23,223 nucleotides of DNA from Halobacteriales archaeon QS_5_70_15 (GTDB lineage: Archaea; Halobacteriota; Halobacteria; Halobacteriales; Haloarculaceae): assembly GCA_003022005.1 (NCBI GenBank), contig PXRQ01000050.1, forward strand, positions 1-23,223, in the 5' to 3' direction. A program made the position numbers and the translations under genes. Shown in pieces: positions 7,510 through 14,491 of this stretch. The notes below the pieces were generated by a model. It had not been told where the DNA came from. It ran no database searches and saw only the letters and a program-made list of their open reading frames with translations. Numbering within the stretch: the first letter of the stretch is position 1; each line of letters begins with the position of its first letter.

Positions 7510-8427
7510 ATGACGCCCGACGACCGAACGTGCGAGGCAGAGGACCCCTCCGGGACCGGCCGGTTCCTCGACCGGCTGCTCGCCGGGACGGGTCGGGTGG
7601 CGTTCGCGACCGACGAGCGGGGGCGGTTGACGTGGTGGAACGACCGGCTGTCCGCGATGACCGGCCGCGAACCGGTTCGACTCGACGGGCTCGCCGCCAC
7701 GGGGCTGTTCGCGACCGATCCCACCGAATGCCGTGACGGGCTGTGTGACGCCGTGGCCGGCGACCAGGCGGTGACGCTGCCGGTCGGGACCGCCGACGGC
7801 CGGGGACTCCCCCACGAGTTCGACGGGACCGCCGAGATCGCTCCCGGTGGTGGGTCGTACCTCTACGTGGGTCGACCGAGCGGCGGGCCCCCGCGACACG
7901 AGGGGGACGTTGCGGCGGACCCAGAGGCGTCCGACGTGGAGGACGACTCCGACGGGCCGGTCCGCCACCGGCGGGTCGTCGAGACCGTCCGGGACGGCGT
8001 TTTCACGCTCGACGAGGACTGGTACGTCGTCGACGCGAACCGGCCGCTCGCGTCGATGCTCGGCTACGACCGGTCGACCCTCGTCGGGAAGCACGCCGCG
8101 GAACTCATCGCGCCCGACGGGAGCATCGAACGGGCACGTGCGACCCGGGCGGCGCTCGACCGCGGCGAGGTCGAGTCGTGGACCGTTCGACTCACCGTCG
8201 TCCGGGCCGATGGCGCGCGGTTCCCGGCGGAGGTCCGTTACGGCCGGTTCACGCTCCCGGACGGGGGCGTCGGCGCCGTCGGGGTCGTCCGGGACGTGAC
8301 CGAGCGCGAGGAGCGCGAGGCGCGGTTGCGCCGCCGCGACCAGCTCGCCCGGCTCAACCGCATCGGCGACGCCGCCGCGGCCGCGCTCGACCCGGTCCTC
8401 GAGGCCGGGTCGCGCGAGGCGATCTGA
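7510..8427 (+). CDS. Bat-type regulator, N-terminal PAS fragment (frame-broken)
   Basis: This 305-residue ORF carries two PAS-like regions: a weak one at about 15-130 (RVAFATDERGRLTWWNDRL) and a clear one at about 155-270 (GVFTLDEDWYVVDANRPL, then GVVRDVTEREEREARL). It continues into the start of a GAF domain (RLNRIGDAAAAALDP..SREAI) and stops abruptly at 8425-8427. The matching remainder of the GAF domain and an HTH domain follow at once in another frame. Intact relatives (PAS-GAF-HTH_10, the bacterio-opsin activator family of haloarchaea) are single proteins that sense a signal or redox state and activate transcription. The frame change, plus about 30-45 missing GAF residues, indicates a deletion or a sequence error. 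As read, the product would lack DNA-binding ability. Confidence 0.75.
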   Translation: MTPDDRTCEAEDPSGTGRFLDRLLAGTGRVAFATDERGRLTWWNDRLSAMTGREPVRLDGLAATGLFATDPTECRDGLCDAVAGDQAVTLPVGTADGRGLPHEFDGTAEIAPGGGSYLYVGRPSGGPPRHEGDVAADPEASDVEDDSDGPVRHRRVVETVRDGVFTLDEDWYVVDANRPLASMLGYDRSTLVGKHAAELIAPDGSIERARATRAALDRGEVESWTVRLTVVRADGARFPAEVRYGRFTLPDGGVGAVGVVRDVTEREEREARLRRRDQLARLNRIGDAAAAALDPVLEAGSREAI

Positions 8428-9467
8428 CCCAGGGGGCCGCCCCGGCGTTCCACGAGGTCGCCGAACGGCTCGTCGAGGGGAGCGATCACGTGCGGTCGGC
8501 CAACCGGGCGTTCCGGCGGGGCGAGCCCGTCGTCCATCACGAGGGGTGGCAACGGGAGGCCGCCGAGGCGGTCCGCGATGCCGCGGACGGGACGGACCTC
8601 CGGGCGACGATGGCGATCCCGCTCGCCTACCGGGGAACGACCTACGGATCGCTGACGGTCTACTCCACCCGGGAGGACGCCTTCTTCGAGGCGGAGCAGG
8701 AGGCGCTTCTCCGGCTGGGCCGGGCGGTCGGGTTCGCGATCAACGCGGTGGGCACGCGGCGGATCGTCCACGCCCACGAGGGGACCGAACTCGAGTTCCG
8801 CGTCGGCCCGTCGTCGTCCGTCCTCGCGGCGGTCTCGGCCGCCGTCGACGCCGAGTGCGTCCTCCGGTGGACCGCGCCGGCGACCGGCCCCGACCCCGAC
8901 TGCGAGGGCTCGACGACCGCCCCGTCCGGCGGATCGCTCCACGACCTCCGGCTCAGGGTCGCCGTCGAGGGGACCGACGCGGCTGCCGACGCGGTTCTCG
9001 ACGCCGCCGAGGGCGCCGGCGCCGTCGATGCGCGGGTCGTCGACGAGACGGGGACCGGCTGCATCCTCGACCTCCGGGCCACCGAGTCCGTCCCGAGCTA
9101 CGTCGTCGCCGCGGGAGCGCGCCCCCGCGAGGTGGTCGCGGACGGGGGCCACGCGCGGGTCGTCGCCGAGGCACCCGCCGACGTCGACATCCGCTCGGTC
9201 GTCGAGGCGTTCACCGACGCGACCGACGCCGAACTGATCGCCAAGCGCGACTCCGGCCGCGCCGACCGGCCGCCCGGCGACCGGCTCACCGAGAAGCAGC
9301 GCGAGGCGCTCCGGATCGCCCAGGGGATGGGCTACTTCGACTGGCCCCGCGAGCACACCGCCGAGGAGGTGGCCGACCGGCTCGGGGTCGCCTCGGCCAC
9401 GTTCCACTACCACCACCGGGCCGCACAGCGGACGCTGGTCGACGCGGCGCTCGACTCGGCGGAGTAG
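8424..9467 (+). CDS. Bat-type regulator, C-terminal GAF-HTH fragment
   Basis: This frame takes up the regulator where the PAS fragment ends. It has the second half of a GAF domain (TMAIPLAYRGTTYGSLTVYS, then AVGFAINAVGTRR), a bacterio-opsin activator linker domain (from ELEFRVGPSSS to about 9230) and a C-terminal HTH_10 domain (LTEKQREALRIAQGMGYFDW, then EEVADRLGVASATFHYHHRAAQ). The HTH_10 module binds DNA in haloarchaeal Bat-like regulators. The start given here is the join, not a real start codon: the first usual in-frame start after the join is a GTG at 8490, inside the GAF domain, and an in-frame ATG at 8178 lies in the shadow of the PAS frame. I read 7510-9467 as one disrupted gene. A short HTH-containing product from an internal start remains possible. 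Confidence 0.7.
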   Translation: MTQGAAPAFHEVAERLVEGSDHVRSANRAFRRGEPVVHHEGWQREAAEAVRDAADGTDLRATMAIPLAYRGTTYGSLTVYSTREDAFFEAEQEALLRLGRAVGFAINAVGTRRIVHAHEGTELEFRVGPSSSVLAAVSAAVDAECVLRWTAPATGPDPDCEGSTTAPSGGSLHDLRLRVAVEGTDAAADAVLDAAEGAGAVDARVVDETGTGCILDLRATESVPSYVVAAGARPREVVADGGHARVVAEAPADVDIRSVVEAFTDATDAELIAKRDSGRADRPPGDRLTEKQREALRIAQGMGYFDWPREHTAEEVADRLGVASATFHYHHRAAQRTLVDAALDSAE

Positions 9468-9502
9468 GTCCGCCCCCCTCTCCCATCGGTCCGAGCCCCA
9501 TC

Positions 9503-9520
9503 GGAGCGAGCGATCGCTCC
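9503..9520. other. Hairpin after the bat-like gene
   Basis: A perfect 7-bp stem, ggagcga and tcgctcc, encloses a gcga loop 35 nt after the regulator stop codon. No T-run follows, so it is not a standard archaeal terminator. It may stabilise the 3' end or be a small palindromic repeat. Confidence 0.4.
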
Positions 9521-9601
9521 CACCCCGTGACGACGGAGGTGGCGATCCTATCGCTCGCCGAACGTCCATCTATACGTCCCGTTTCGATCCATACGAATAC
9601 C

Positions 9602-9608
9602 TTATACA
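9602..9608 (+). promoter_or_regulatory. Putative TATA box for a short ORF
   Basis: The stretch accttatacac is one of the most A/T-rich places in this gene-poor region. It is centred about 30 nt before the ATG at 9636, the spacing of a leaderless promoter. Confidence 0.4.
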
Positions 9609-9635
9609 CTATCCGATGCCTTGTCCGGAACTCTT

Positions 9636-9776
9636 ATGCGTGAAAACCGAATCGGTTCGTGCGTAATGAGTGCGAGAAAGCGTCCGCGCGTCGGGCCCGT
9701 CGCCCTCCGGGACGTGGCGGTTGGGGCGGCTCCGGCGCGTCCCGTGGTCGATGGAGGTGATCCGGGGAACGACTGA
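9636..9776 (+). CDS. Possible 46-residue protein, unknown
   Basis: The ATG at 9636 opens a 46-codon frame (N-terminus MRENRIGSCVMSARKRP, C-terminus VDGGDPGND). A second in-frame ATG follows at 9666. The support is a TATA-like box at leaderless distance and an otherwise empty region. The N-terminal half is basic, unlike most neighbours. I do not recognise a family, and there is no signal peptide or membrane segment. A strong pair of RNA hairpins follows the stop codon by about 70 nt. It could equally be chance, with the promoter driving a non-coding RNA. Confidence 0.3.
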   Translation: MRENRIGSCVMSARKRPRVGPVALRDVAVGAAPARPVVDGGDPGND

Positions 9777-9845
9777 CCGAACTGCCACCCGCCGCGGCGC
9801 CCGTCGCGCCCTGGCACCACGGTCCGAGCCTACGCTGGCATGCCC

Positions 9846-9892
9846 GGCATCTCCCGATGCCGCCCACGACGCTGCGCCCCTGGGGGCGCAGC
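9846..9892. other. Two adjacent perfect hairpins
   Basis: The first hairpin is ggcatc (9846-9851), tccc loop, gatgcc (9856-9861). Nine nt later comes gctgcgcccc (9871-9880) pairing with ggggcgcagc (9883-9892), ten bp around a two-base loop. Two perfect stems this close suggest a folded RNA or a palindromic repeat pair. They overlap the doubtful N-terminal part of the next ORF. Confidence 0.45.
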
Positions 9893-10315
9893 TCCTCTCG
9901 CCGCACCCCTCGAACCCGGGGGCAGTGCGGCACCGACCCTGTTATCGACGACCGAGCCGCACTCCCCGCACGATCCTCGACTACCCGACCGGACGCCGTC
10001 AGACGAACCGCCGGCACGCGACGTCCCGACCGAGCGACGCTCTCCTGTCCCGAGCGAGACCACCGGAGCCGCTTCGACGGCGACTGGACCGTCGTCCGGA
10101 CCGCTCGCGTTCCTCACCGCGTCTGCCCGGACTGCCGGACCGGGATGGCCGCCCGTCCGACCGGGGCCGCGTGGTCCCGCTCCCCCGCGACCGCGCTCTG
10201 TGAGGCGTGGGAGGTCGGGCTCCGGACGTGGCGACGGGTCCGGTTCCCGCCGGTGCTCCCCGTGGTCGCGGACGAGGACCACCTGCCGGTCGCCGGTCGT
10301 CCGGACGGTCCGTAG
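9857..10315 (+). CDS. Degenerate zinc-ribbon protein (DUF8106-like)
   Basis: The second half of this 152-codon frame (SCPERDHRSRFDGDWTVV, then VCPDCRTGMAARP and EAWEVGLRTWRRV) resembles a small haloarchaeal zinc-ribbon family that I recall as DUF8106, whose pattern is CPxC near DGDW followed by CPDC. Here the first pair reads CPER, so one of the four zinc-binding Cys is missing. The first half, from the ATG at 9857, is Arg- and Thr-rich, runs through the hairpins, and does not look like halophilic protein. No usual start codon lies near the expected N-terminus. I read it as a remnant, or as a gene with a wrong 5' end. The family identification is from memory. Confidence 0.4.
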   Translation: MPPTTLRPWGRSSSRRTPRTRGQCGTDPVIDDRAALPARSSTTRPDAVRRTAGTRRPDRATLSCPERDHRSRFDGDWTVVRTARVPHRVCPDCRTGMAARPTGAAWSRSPATALCEAWEVGLRTWRRVRFPPVLPVVADEDHLPVAGRPDGP

Positions 10316-10378
10316 CGGCTACTGTGCGTGACCGGCCCGTGCCGGAGGATCGCCGGCGGATCGTCGCGACCGCCCGTC

Positions 10379-11572
10379 TCAGATGAACTCGCCCTCGGCC
10401 AGCCGCGAGACCGCCTCGCGGAGGCGGTCCTCGGCGGCCGCGTAGGAGATGCGGGCGTAGCCGGGCGTGCCGAACGCGCTCCCGGGCACCGTGGCGACGT
10501 GGGCCTCCTCGATGACCGCCTCGCACCACGTCTGGTCGTCCTCGTCGACCGGGAGCATCATGTAGAACGCGCCGTCCGGCTCGGGGACGTCGACGCCGTG
10601 ATCGGCGAACAGGTCGAGCAGCATCCCGCGGCGCTCGTCGAACGCGTCGCGCATCTCCGCGACCGCGTCGTCGGTGTCGCGCAGGGCCTCGACGCCCGCG
10701 TGCTGGACGAAGTTCGTTGCACACGTGACCGAGTGGGTGTGGATCTTGCCGGCCTCGCTCACGAGGTCGGCGGGGCCGGCGAAGTAGCCGAGCCGCCAGC
10801 CGGTCATCGAGTAGGCCTTCGAGAAGCCGTTGAGCGTGACCGTCCGATCGCCCATCCCGTCGAGCGACCCGAGCGAGGTCGGCTCGACCCCGTAGGCGAT
10901 CTCCTTGTAGATCTCGTCGGAGACGACGAGGACATCGTGGTCGACGGCGAGGTCCCGGACCCCCTCCAGGGCGGCCCCGGAGTAGACCGCGCCGGTGGGG
11001 TTTGCGGGCGAGTTGACCACGAGCAGCTGGGTGTCGTCGCTCACCGCCTCGGCGAGGTCGTCCAGCGCCGGCTCCAGTGCGAAGTCGTGTGCCGCGGTGT
11101 CGACGCGGGTCAGCGAGCCGCCGGCGAGCTTCGCCATCGCCTCGTAGCTCACCCACGCCGGGTCGAGCAGGACCACTTCGTCGCCAGCGCGGGACGAGGT
11201 CCCGCGAGCGGATGGGCTCCGCCCGTCAACGCCGTCGACGGCGGTCTGGAACACCTCGTAGAGGGCCTGCTTGCCGCCCGGCGTGACGATGACCTCGTCG
11301 GTCGTGTGCTCGATGCCGTCGCCGGCGAGTTTCTCGACGATGGCCTCCCTGAGTTCGGGGATGCCCGCCGAGGGGGTGTAGCCGGTGTGTCCGGCGTCGA
11401 TGGCGGCCTTCCCGGCCTCGACGACGTTCTCGGGGGTGGGGAAGTCGGGCTCGCCGACCGAGAGGTCGACGACGTCGATCCCGTCGGCCTCGAGTTCGGC
11501 GGCGAGGTTGGAGATGGCGACGGTCGCTGACGGTTCGACGCGGCTCGTGCGGGCTGCGAGTTTCGGGTTCAT
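10379..11572 (-). CDS. aspC: PLP-dependent aminotransferase (aspartate type)
   Basis: This fold-type I aminotransferase of 397 residues probably interconverts aspartate and oxaloacetate using glutamate/2-oxoglutarate. Visible motifs are GEPDFPTPENV, GYTPSAGIPELREAI, NSPANPTGAVY (substrate and PLP contacts), SDEIYKEI, and the PLP-lysine motif GFSKAYSMTGWRLGY with Lys252. The haloarchaeal family normally reads EVFQTLVDxGDEVVLLDPAW. Here 16 extra residues (about 114-129, GVDGRSPSARGTSSRA) sit between VD and GDEV, encoded by a palindromic insert; the frame is kept. It begins 27 nt after ribH and is likely co-transcribed with it. Substrate preference within this family is hard to assign from sequence. 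A 400-codon antisense frame is a shadow. Confidence 0.88.
   Translation of the reverse strand: MNPKLAARTSRVEPSATVAISNLAAELEADGIDVVDLSVGEPDFPTPENVVEAGKAAIDAGHTGYTPSAGIPELREAIVEKLAGDGIEHTTDEVIVTPGGKQALYEVFQTAVDGVDGRSPSARGTSSRAGDEVVLLDPAWVSYEAMAKLAGGSLTRVDTAAHDFALEPALDDLAEAVSDDTQLLVVNSPANPTGAVYSGAALEGVRDLAVDHDVLVVSDEIYKEIAYGVEPTSLGSLDGMGDRTVTLNGFSKAYSMTGWRLGYFAGPADLVSEAGKIHTHSVTCATNFVQHAGVEALRDTDDAVAEMRDAFDERRGMLLDLFADHGVDVPEPDGAFYMMLPVDEDDQTWCEAVIEEAHVATVPGSAFGTPGYARISYAAAEDRLREAVSRLAEGEFI
11186..11233 (-). repeat. 48-bp palindromic insert inside aspC
   Basis: The segment encodes 16 residues not expected in the family. It contains an 8-bp perfect hairpin, cgcgggac and gtcccgcg around gag (11188-11206), and a second imperfect one built on gacgggc, gga, gcccatc (minus strand). 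Both are of the GGAGCC/GGGACC palindrome type that I associate with scattered haloarchaeal repeats. The length is a multiple of three, which preserves the reading frame. Confidence 0.6.
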
Positions 11573-11599
11573 GGGAGTGTGCGTTCCGGGTTTCGGGAG

Positions 11600-12010
11600 T
11601 TACGGGAGTTCCTCGGCGAAGTCGATAGCGCTCTCGACGGCCTCGGCGCCCTTCGTCGCGCGCTCGTCGGCCTCGGCGGCGCTCTGTCCGGGCCCGGTGA
11701 TGCCGAGCGTCACGGGGGTGTCGCGGTCGACGGCGACGTCGGCGAGCTTCCGTGCCGCCGCGTGACCGATCACCTGGTCGTGGTCGGTGTCCCCGGTGAC
11801 GATGGCCCCGAGGACGGCCACGGCCTCGACGTCGTCCCGGCGGGCGAGCCGGTCGGCCGCGAGCGGCGTGTCGTACGACCCGGGGACCTCGACCTCGACG
11901 ACGATCTCGGCACCGAGGTCGGCCGCGGCCTCGCGGGCCGCCTCGGCCATCCGCTCCGGGACCGACCGCCCCTTGTCGTACTGGGCGACCACCAGTCCGA
12001 GCGCTACCAT
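11600..12010 (-). CDS. ribH: 6,7-dimethyl-8-ribityllumazine synthase
   Basis: RibH condenses 5-amino-6-ribitylaminouracil with dihydroxybutanone phosphate to give lumazine, the precursor of riboflavin. The 136-residue protein has the expected small alpha/beta fold pattern: GLVVAQYDKG at the N-terminus, VEVPGSYDTPLAADRL, AVLGAIVTGDTDHDQVIGHAA (substrate loop with the conserved His), and DTPVTLGITGPGQSAAEADERA. Its length is normal. The minus-strand TATA-like box about 27 nt before the ATG suggests a leaderless transcript. It is first in an operon with aspC, and a second flavin gene, ribL, lies about 7 kb to the left. Confidence 0.93.
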   Translation of the reverse strand: MVALGLVVAQYDKGRSVPERMAEAAREAAADLGAEIVVEVEVPGSYDTPLAADRLARRDDVEAVAVLGAIVTGDTDHDQVIGHAAARKLADVAVDRDTPVTLGITGPGQSAAEADERATKGAEAVESAIDFAEELP

Positions 12011-12033
12011 GTGCGGCGGGTCGCCTCAGTCCG

Positions 12034-12040
12034 GTAAAGA
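12034..12040 (-). promoter_or_regulatory. Putative TATA box of the ribH-aspC operon
   Basis: On the minus strand the sequence is tctttacc, about 27 nt before the ribH ATG. This fits a leaderless start and a shared promoter for ribH and aspC. Confidence 0.5.
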
Positions 12041-12109
12041 ACTGCCGCTTCGTGCGACCGGATCGAACCGTCCCGCGGCGCGCGGCTCTCGTCACCGGCA
12101 ACCAGAAGG

Positions 12110-12117
12110 GTTCTAAT
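12110..12117 (+). promoter_or_regulatory. Putative TATA box of agl23
   Basis: The stretch ggttctaatcc is centred about 28 nt before the ATG at 12142. It lies divergent to the ribH promoter and supports 12142 rather than the upstream in-frame start at 12052. Confidence 0.45.
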
Positions 12118-12141
12118 CCCCGCCGCGCTCACCACCCACAA

Positions 12142-12480
12142 ATGGCCGCCGGACGCGGAGGCGACTACCTCGTCTCCATCGACGCCCTCGACCGGGTTCC
12201 GTGGCTCGGCGACCGGGACGACCTCACCCGGGGGGTGGTGCTGATCGTCCTCGCTGGGCTCGCGCTCCGACTCGTCGCCCTCGGTGCGCGGGTCGCCCAC
12301 TTCGACGAGGGACGGGTCGCCTACTTCACCGAGTACTTCGTGCGGACGGGTAACTTCGAGTACCGGCCGATCATCCACGGTCCGTTCCTCCAGCACGTGA
12401 ACTCCGGGGTGTTCGCCGCCATCGGCCCGACGGACTTCGCCTCGCGGCTGGTCGTCGCGCTCGTCGGGGCCGCCCTCCCC
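12142..12480 (+). pseudogene. agl23: Agl23 N-terminal fragment (frame-broken)
   Basis: The first 113 codons match the start of the haloarchaeal TIGR03663 family (flippase activity-associated protein Agl23): a first membrane helix (VVLIVLAGLALRLVALG), then the conserved luminal stretch HFDEGRVAYFTEYF, EYRPIIHGPFLQHVN and FASRLVVALVGAALP. After that the frame turns into Arg/Ser-rich nonsense (RWRSSSRSTPSCSTT) while the correct continuation resumes in another frame. The frame stays open to 13290 by chance only. About 12-18 residues typical of the family (around LLFREHLRDDE) are absent at the join. I therefore treat it as the 5' piece of a disrupted gene. Confidence 0.75.
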
Positions 12481-12482
12481 GC

Positions 12483-13904
12483 GACGCGCTGGCGTTCTTC
12501 CTCGCGTTCAACCCCGTCCTGCTCTACTACTCGCGGTTCTCCCGCTCGACGGTGCTCGTGGTGGGGTTCATGTTCGGCGCGTTCGCGCTGTTCGTCCGGG
12601 CTTCGGACACTCGCGAGGTCCGGCTCGTCCACGCGGGGGTGTTCCTCGCCGCCCTCGGGTTCACCGCCAAGGAGAACGCAGTGCTGTACGTACTGTGCTG
12701 GCTTGGTGCGGGCGCGCTCGTCGCCGATCGGGCGCTGTTCGGCCCCGCCGACTACGACGGGGGGGTCGACCGGCTGTCGGCGCTCGCCGAGCGCGTCCGC
12801 GAGCACGTCGACGGCGACCGGCTCGCGCGGTATCTCGGCCACGCTGCCGCGGGCGCCCTCCTCTTCGCCCTGGTGGTGGTGTTCTTCTACGCCCCTCGCG
12901 GGACCGGTTCGCCGGTCACCGTCGCTGGCCGCCACGTCGGGTTCTGGGGGATGTTCACGACGCCGGGAGCCGTCCCGGACGTGCTTTCGGCCACCCTCGC
13001 GGACGTCGGGAAGATCGGCTACTGGTTCAGCCAGCCGGGGAGCGAGGGCGGGGAGAGCGTCCGCGTCGCCGAGCTCGCCTCGAGGTACACCCGGTTCTTC
13101 GGCGGGACCTTCGAGACGTACGCGCTCTACGCCGCGCCGCTGGTCGCGCTCGGGCTCCTCGGGTTCCTCGTCGAGCGGTACGCGGCGAGCCGGCCCCGGG
13201 CGCTCGTCATGTTCGCCTCCTACTGGGCGTTCGCGTCGGCGCTGGGCTACCCCCTCGGGACGGACATCTACGGGGCGTGGATCACCGTGAACGTGCTAGT
13301 GCCGTTCGCGGTACCGGCGGCCGTCGGGCTGGCGACGCTCTACCGCATCGGGGTGGAGTCGCTCGCGACCGACGACGGCGCGAGCGTCGGCCTCGTCGCG
13401 CTGATCTTCCTCCTCGTCGTCGGGCAGATGGCCGTCGCCACCGCCAACGGGGTCTACCTGAACGACGACTCCGCCGACGGGATGGTCCAGTACGCCCAGC
13501 CGAGCGACGAGACCCGCGTCGCCACCGGGGCGATGCGAGCGGCCGCGAACGACGGGACCGGTCCTGACCTGCTCGTCTACGGGGGGTACTTCGTCGACGA
13601 GGAGGAGGACTTCGCCGGCCTCGGGAACGACGACATCCGGGTCCCGCTCTACCCCCAGTGTACCAAGTTCTTCCCCTCGCTCTCGCTGCCCTGGTACGCC
13701 TACAAGGACGACGTCGAGACGGTCTGTGCGCTCAACGAGTCGTCGCTCGACCGGATGGAGTCGATGCCGCCGGTCGTGATCGCCCGGTCGTCGGCCGCGA
13801 CCCCCCTCAACGAGCGGCTCGGGGACGAGTACGAGCGGACCGTACTCCGGCTCCGCACCGACGAGGGCGACACGGTCGAGTCCGTGGTGTACGTCCGGCG
13901 GTAG
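12483..13904 (+). CDS. agl23: Agl23 C-terminal part, multi-pass membrane protein
   Basis: This frame continues the TIGR03663 protein from DALAFFLAFNPVLLYYSRF through about nine membrane segments (for example LVVGFMFGAFALFV, ENAVLYVLCWLGAGALVAD, AGALLFALVVVFFYAP, GLVALIFLLVVGQMAVA) to a soluble C-terminal domain ending VESVVYVRR. Family members resemble glycosyltransferase-C membrane proteins and are linked to N-glycosylation and lipid-linked sugar flipping. The coordinates begin at the join; the first usual in-frame start is a GTG at 12552, inside a membrane helix. Together with 12142-12480 it would make a normal-length protein if a missing stretch of length 3n+1 nt were restored. Confidence 0.8.
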   Translation, partial: DALAFFLAFNPVLLYYSRFSRSTVLVVGFMFGAFALFVRASDTREVRLVHAGVFLAALGFTAKENAVLYVLCWLGAGALVADRALFGPADYDGGVDRLSALAERVREHVDGDRLARYLGHAAAGALLFALVVVFFYAPRGTGSPVTVAGRHVGFWGMFTTPGAVPDVLSATLADVGKIGYWFSQPGSEGGESVRVAELASRYTRFFGGTFETYALYAAPLVALGLLGFLVERYAASRPRALVMFASYWAFASALGYPLGTDIYGAWITVNVLVPFAVPAAVGLATLYRIGVESLATDDGASVGLVALIFLLVVGQMAVATANGVYLNDDSADGMVQYAQPSDETRVATGAMRAAANDGTGPDLLVYGGYFVDEEEDFAGLGNDDIRVPLYPQCTKFFPSLSLPWYAYKDDVETVCALNESSLDRMESMPPVVIARSSAATPLNERLGDEYERTVLRLRTDEGDTVESVVYVRR

Positions 13905-14071
13905 GTGTCCCGGCGGCGGGGGTAGCGTTCCGCCCTCCCGGAGTCTATCTCATAAACAGTCCCTACCGACCAGAATTGGCCGTTGCCGAGCACGCTCACG
14001 AGCGCGGACTGTCCTCCTGACGTAGACCGCCGTATCCGTCACCGCCGCGAACACCGAAACGACTCCCACGG

Positions 14072-14362
14072 TCAGCACACGTCGTCGAGTTGCGATTGGG
14101 AGACACAGACGCGAACGCTTCCGCCTACGTCGAACGCGAACCCGCCACACTCGCGGAAACATCGGAGTAGTCCGGCGGTCCGTCGAACACCGATGACCGC
14201 GCCGGCGGTCGTCACGACGGCGACCGTACCGGTCAGCGGCTGGCTCACGAGCCAGAGGAGCAGCGGAACCGCGGCCAGCGTGGCGTAGATTGCGAGGATA
14301 CCCCGTGACGTGGGGAGACTGGTGACTGGATCGTCTCGCGGGTCGAGGGGTGGGATGTACAT
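14072..14362 (-). CDS. Small Cys-containing membrane protein
   Basis: The 96-residue product has two hydrophobic segments (about residues 20-42 and 44-58, GILAIYATLAAVPLLLWLV and TGTVAVVTTAGAVIGV) and then a C-terminal part with Cys in RCFRECGG, VRVCVS and the final DDVC. The Cys pattern would suit metal or thiol chemistry, in keeping with its ArsR-led operon, but that is inference. I do not recognise a named family. It starts three nt after the 41-residue ORF, so it is the last gene of a tight operon. No clear terminator follows; the 167 nt between its stop and agl23 hold nothing else I can name. Confidence 0.65.
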   Translation of the reverse strand: MYIPPLDPRDDPVTSLPTSRGILAIYATLAAVPLLLWLVSQPLTGTVAVVTTAGAVIGVRRTAGLLRCFRECGGFAFDVGGSVRVCVSQSQLDDVC

Positions 14363-14365
14363 CGG

Positions 14366-14491
14366 TCAGTGGACGCGTTCGAGGGTGTCGGTCTTGACGC
14401 TATGCCATCCAGCCGGGGATACGGCCGCTCTCACATCTCCGTCAGTTGAGGTCGTAGGGTCGGAGGGGCCCAGGAACGCAGTATCACTCAT
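14366..14491 (-). CDS. Possible 41-residue operon protein
   Basis: The ATG at 14491 overlaps the last eight bases of the arsR-type gene in a different frame, and the TGA is three nt before the ATG of the membrane protein. This end-to-end packing is typical of translationally coupled operon genes and is the main evidence. The product (start MSDTAFLGPSDPTT, end VKTDTLERVH) is mildly acidic, soluble and of unknown family. Alternatively it is a spacer read by chance. Confidence 0.4.
   Translation of the reverse strand: MSDTAFLGPSDPTTSTDGDVRAAVSPAGWHSVKTDTLERVH

Noticed and set aside
8238..9569. 443-codon minus-strand ORF opposite the bat-like gene
   Set aside because: It is Arg/Gly/Asp-rich shadow sequence; GAF and HTH motifs lie on the plus strand.
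10328..11530. 400-codon plus-strand ORF opposite aspC
   Set aside because: The minus strand encodes a complete PLP aminotransferase with the Lys motif; the plus frame shows no family.
12470..12495. Programmed frameshift or intron explaining the agl23, bat-like and nuoA breaks
   Set aside because: In each case conserved residues are missing rather than extra, so neither slippage nor splicing would restore a normal protein.
12052..13290. Single 412-codon protein from the upstream frame at agl23
   Set aside because: Only the part 12142-12480 shows family sequence. Beyond it the frame is Arg/Ser-rich, and the membrane helices lie in another frame.
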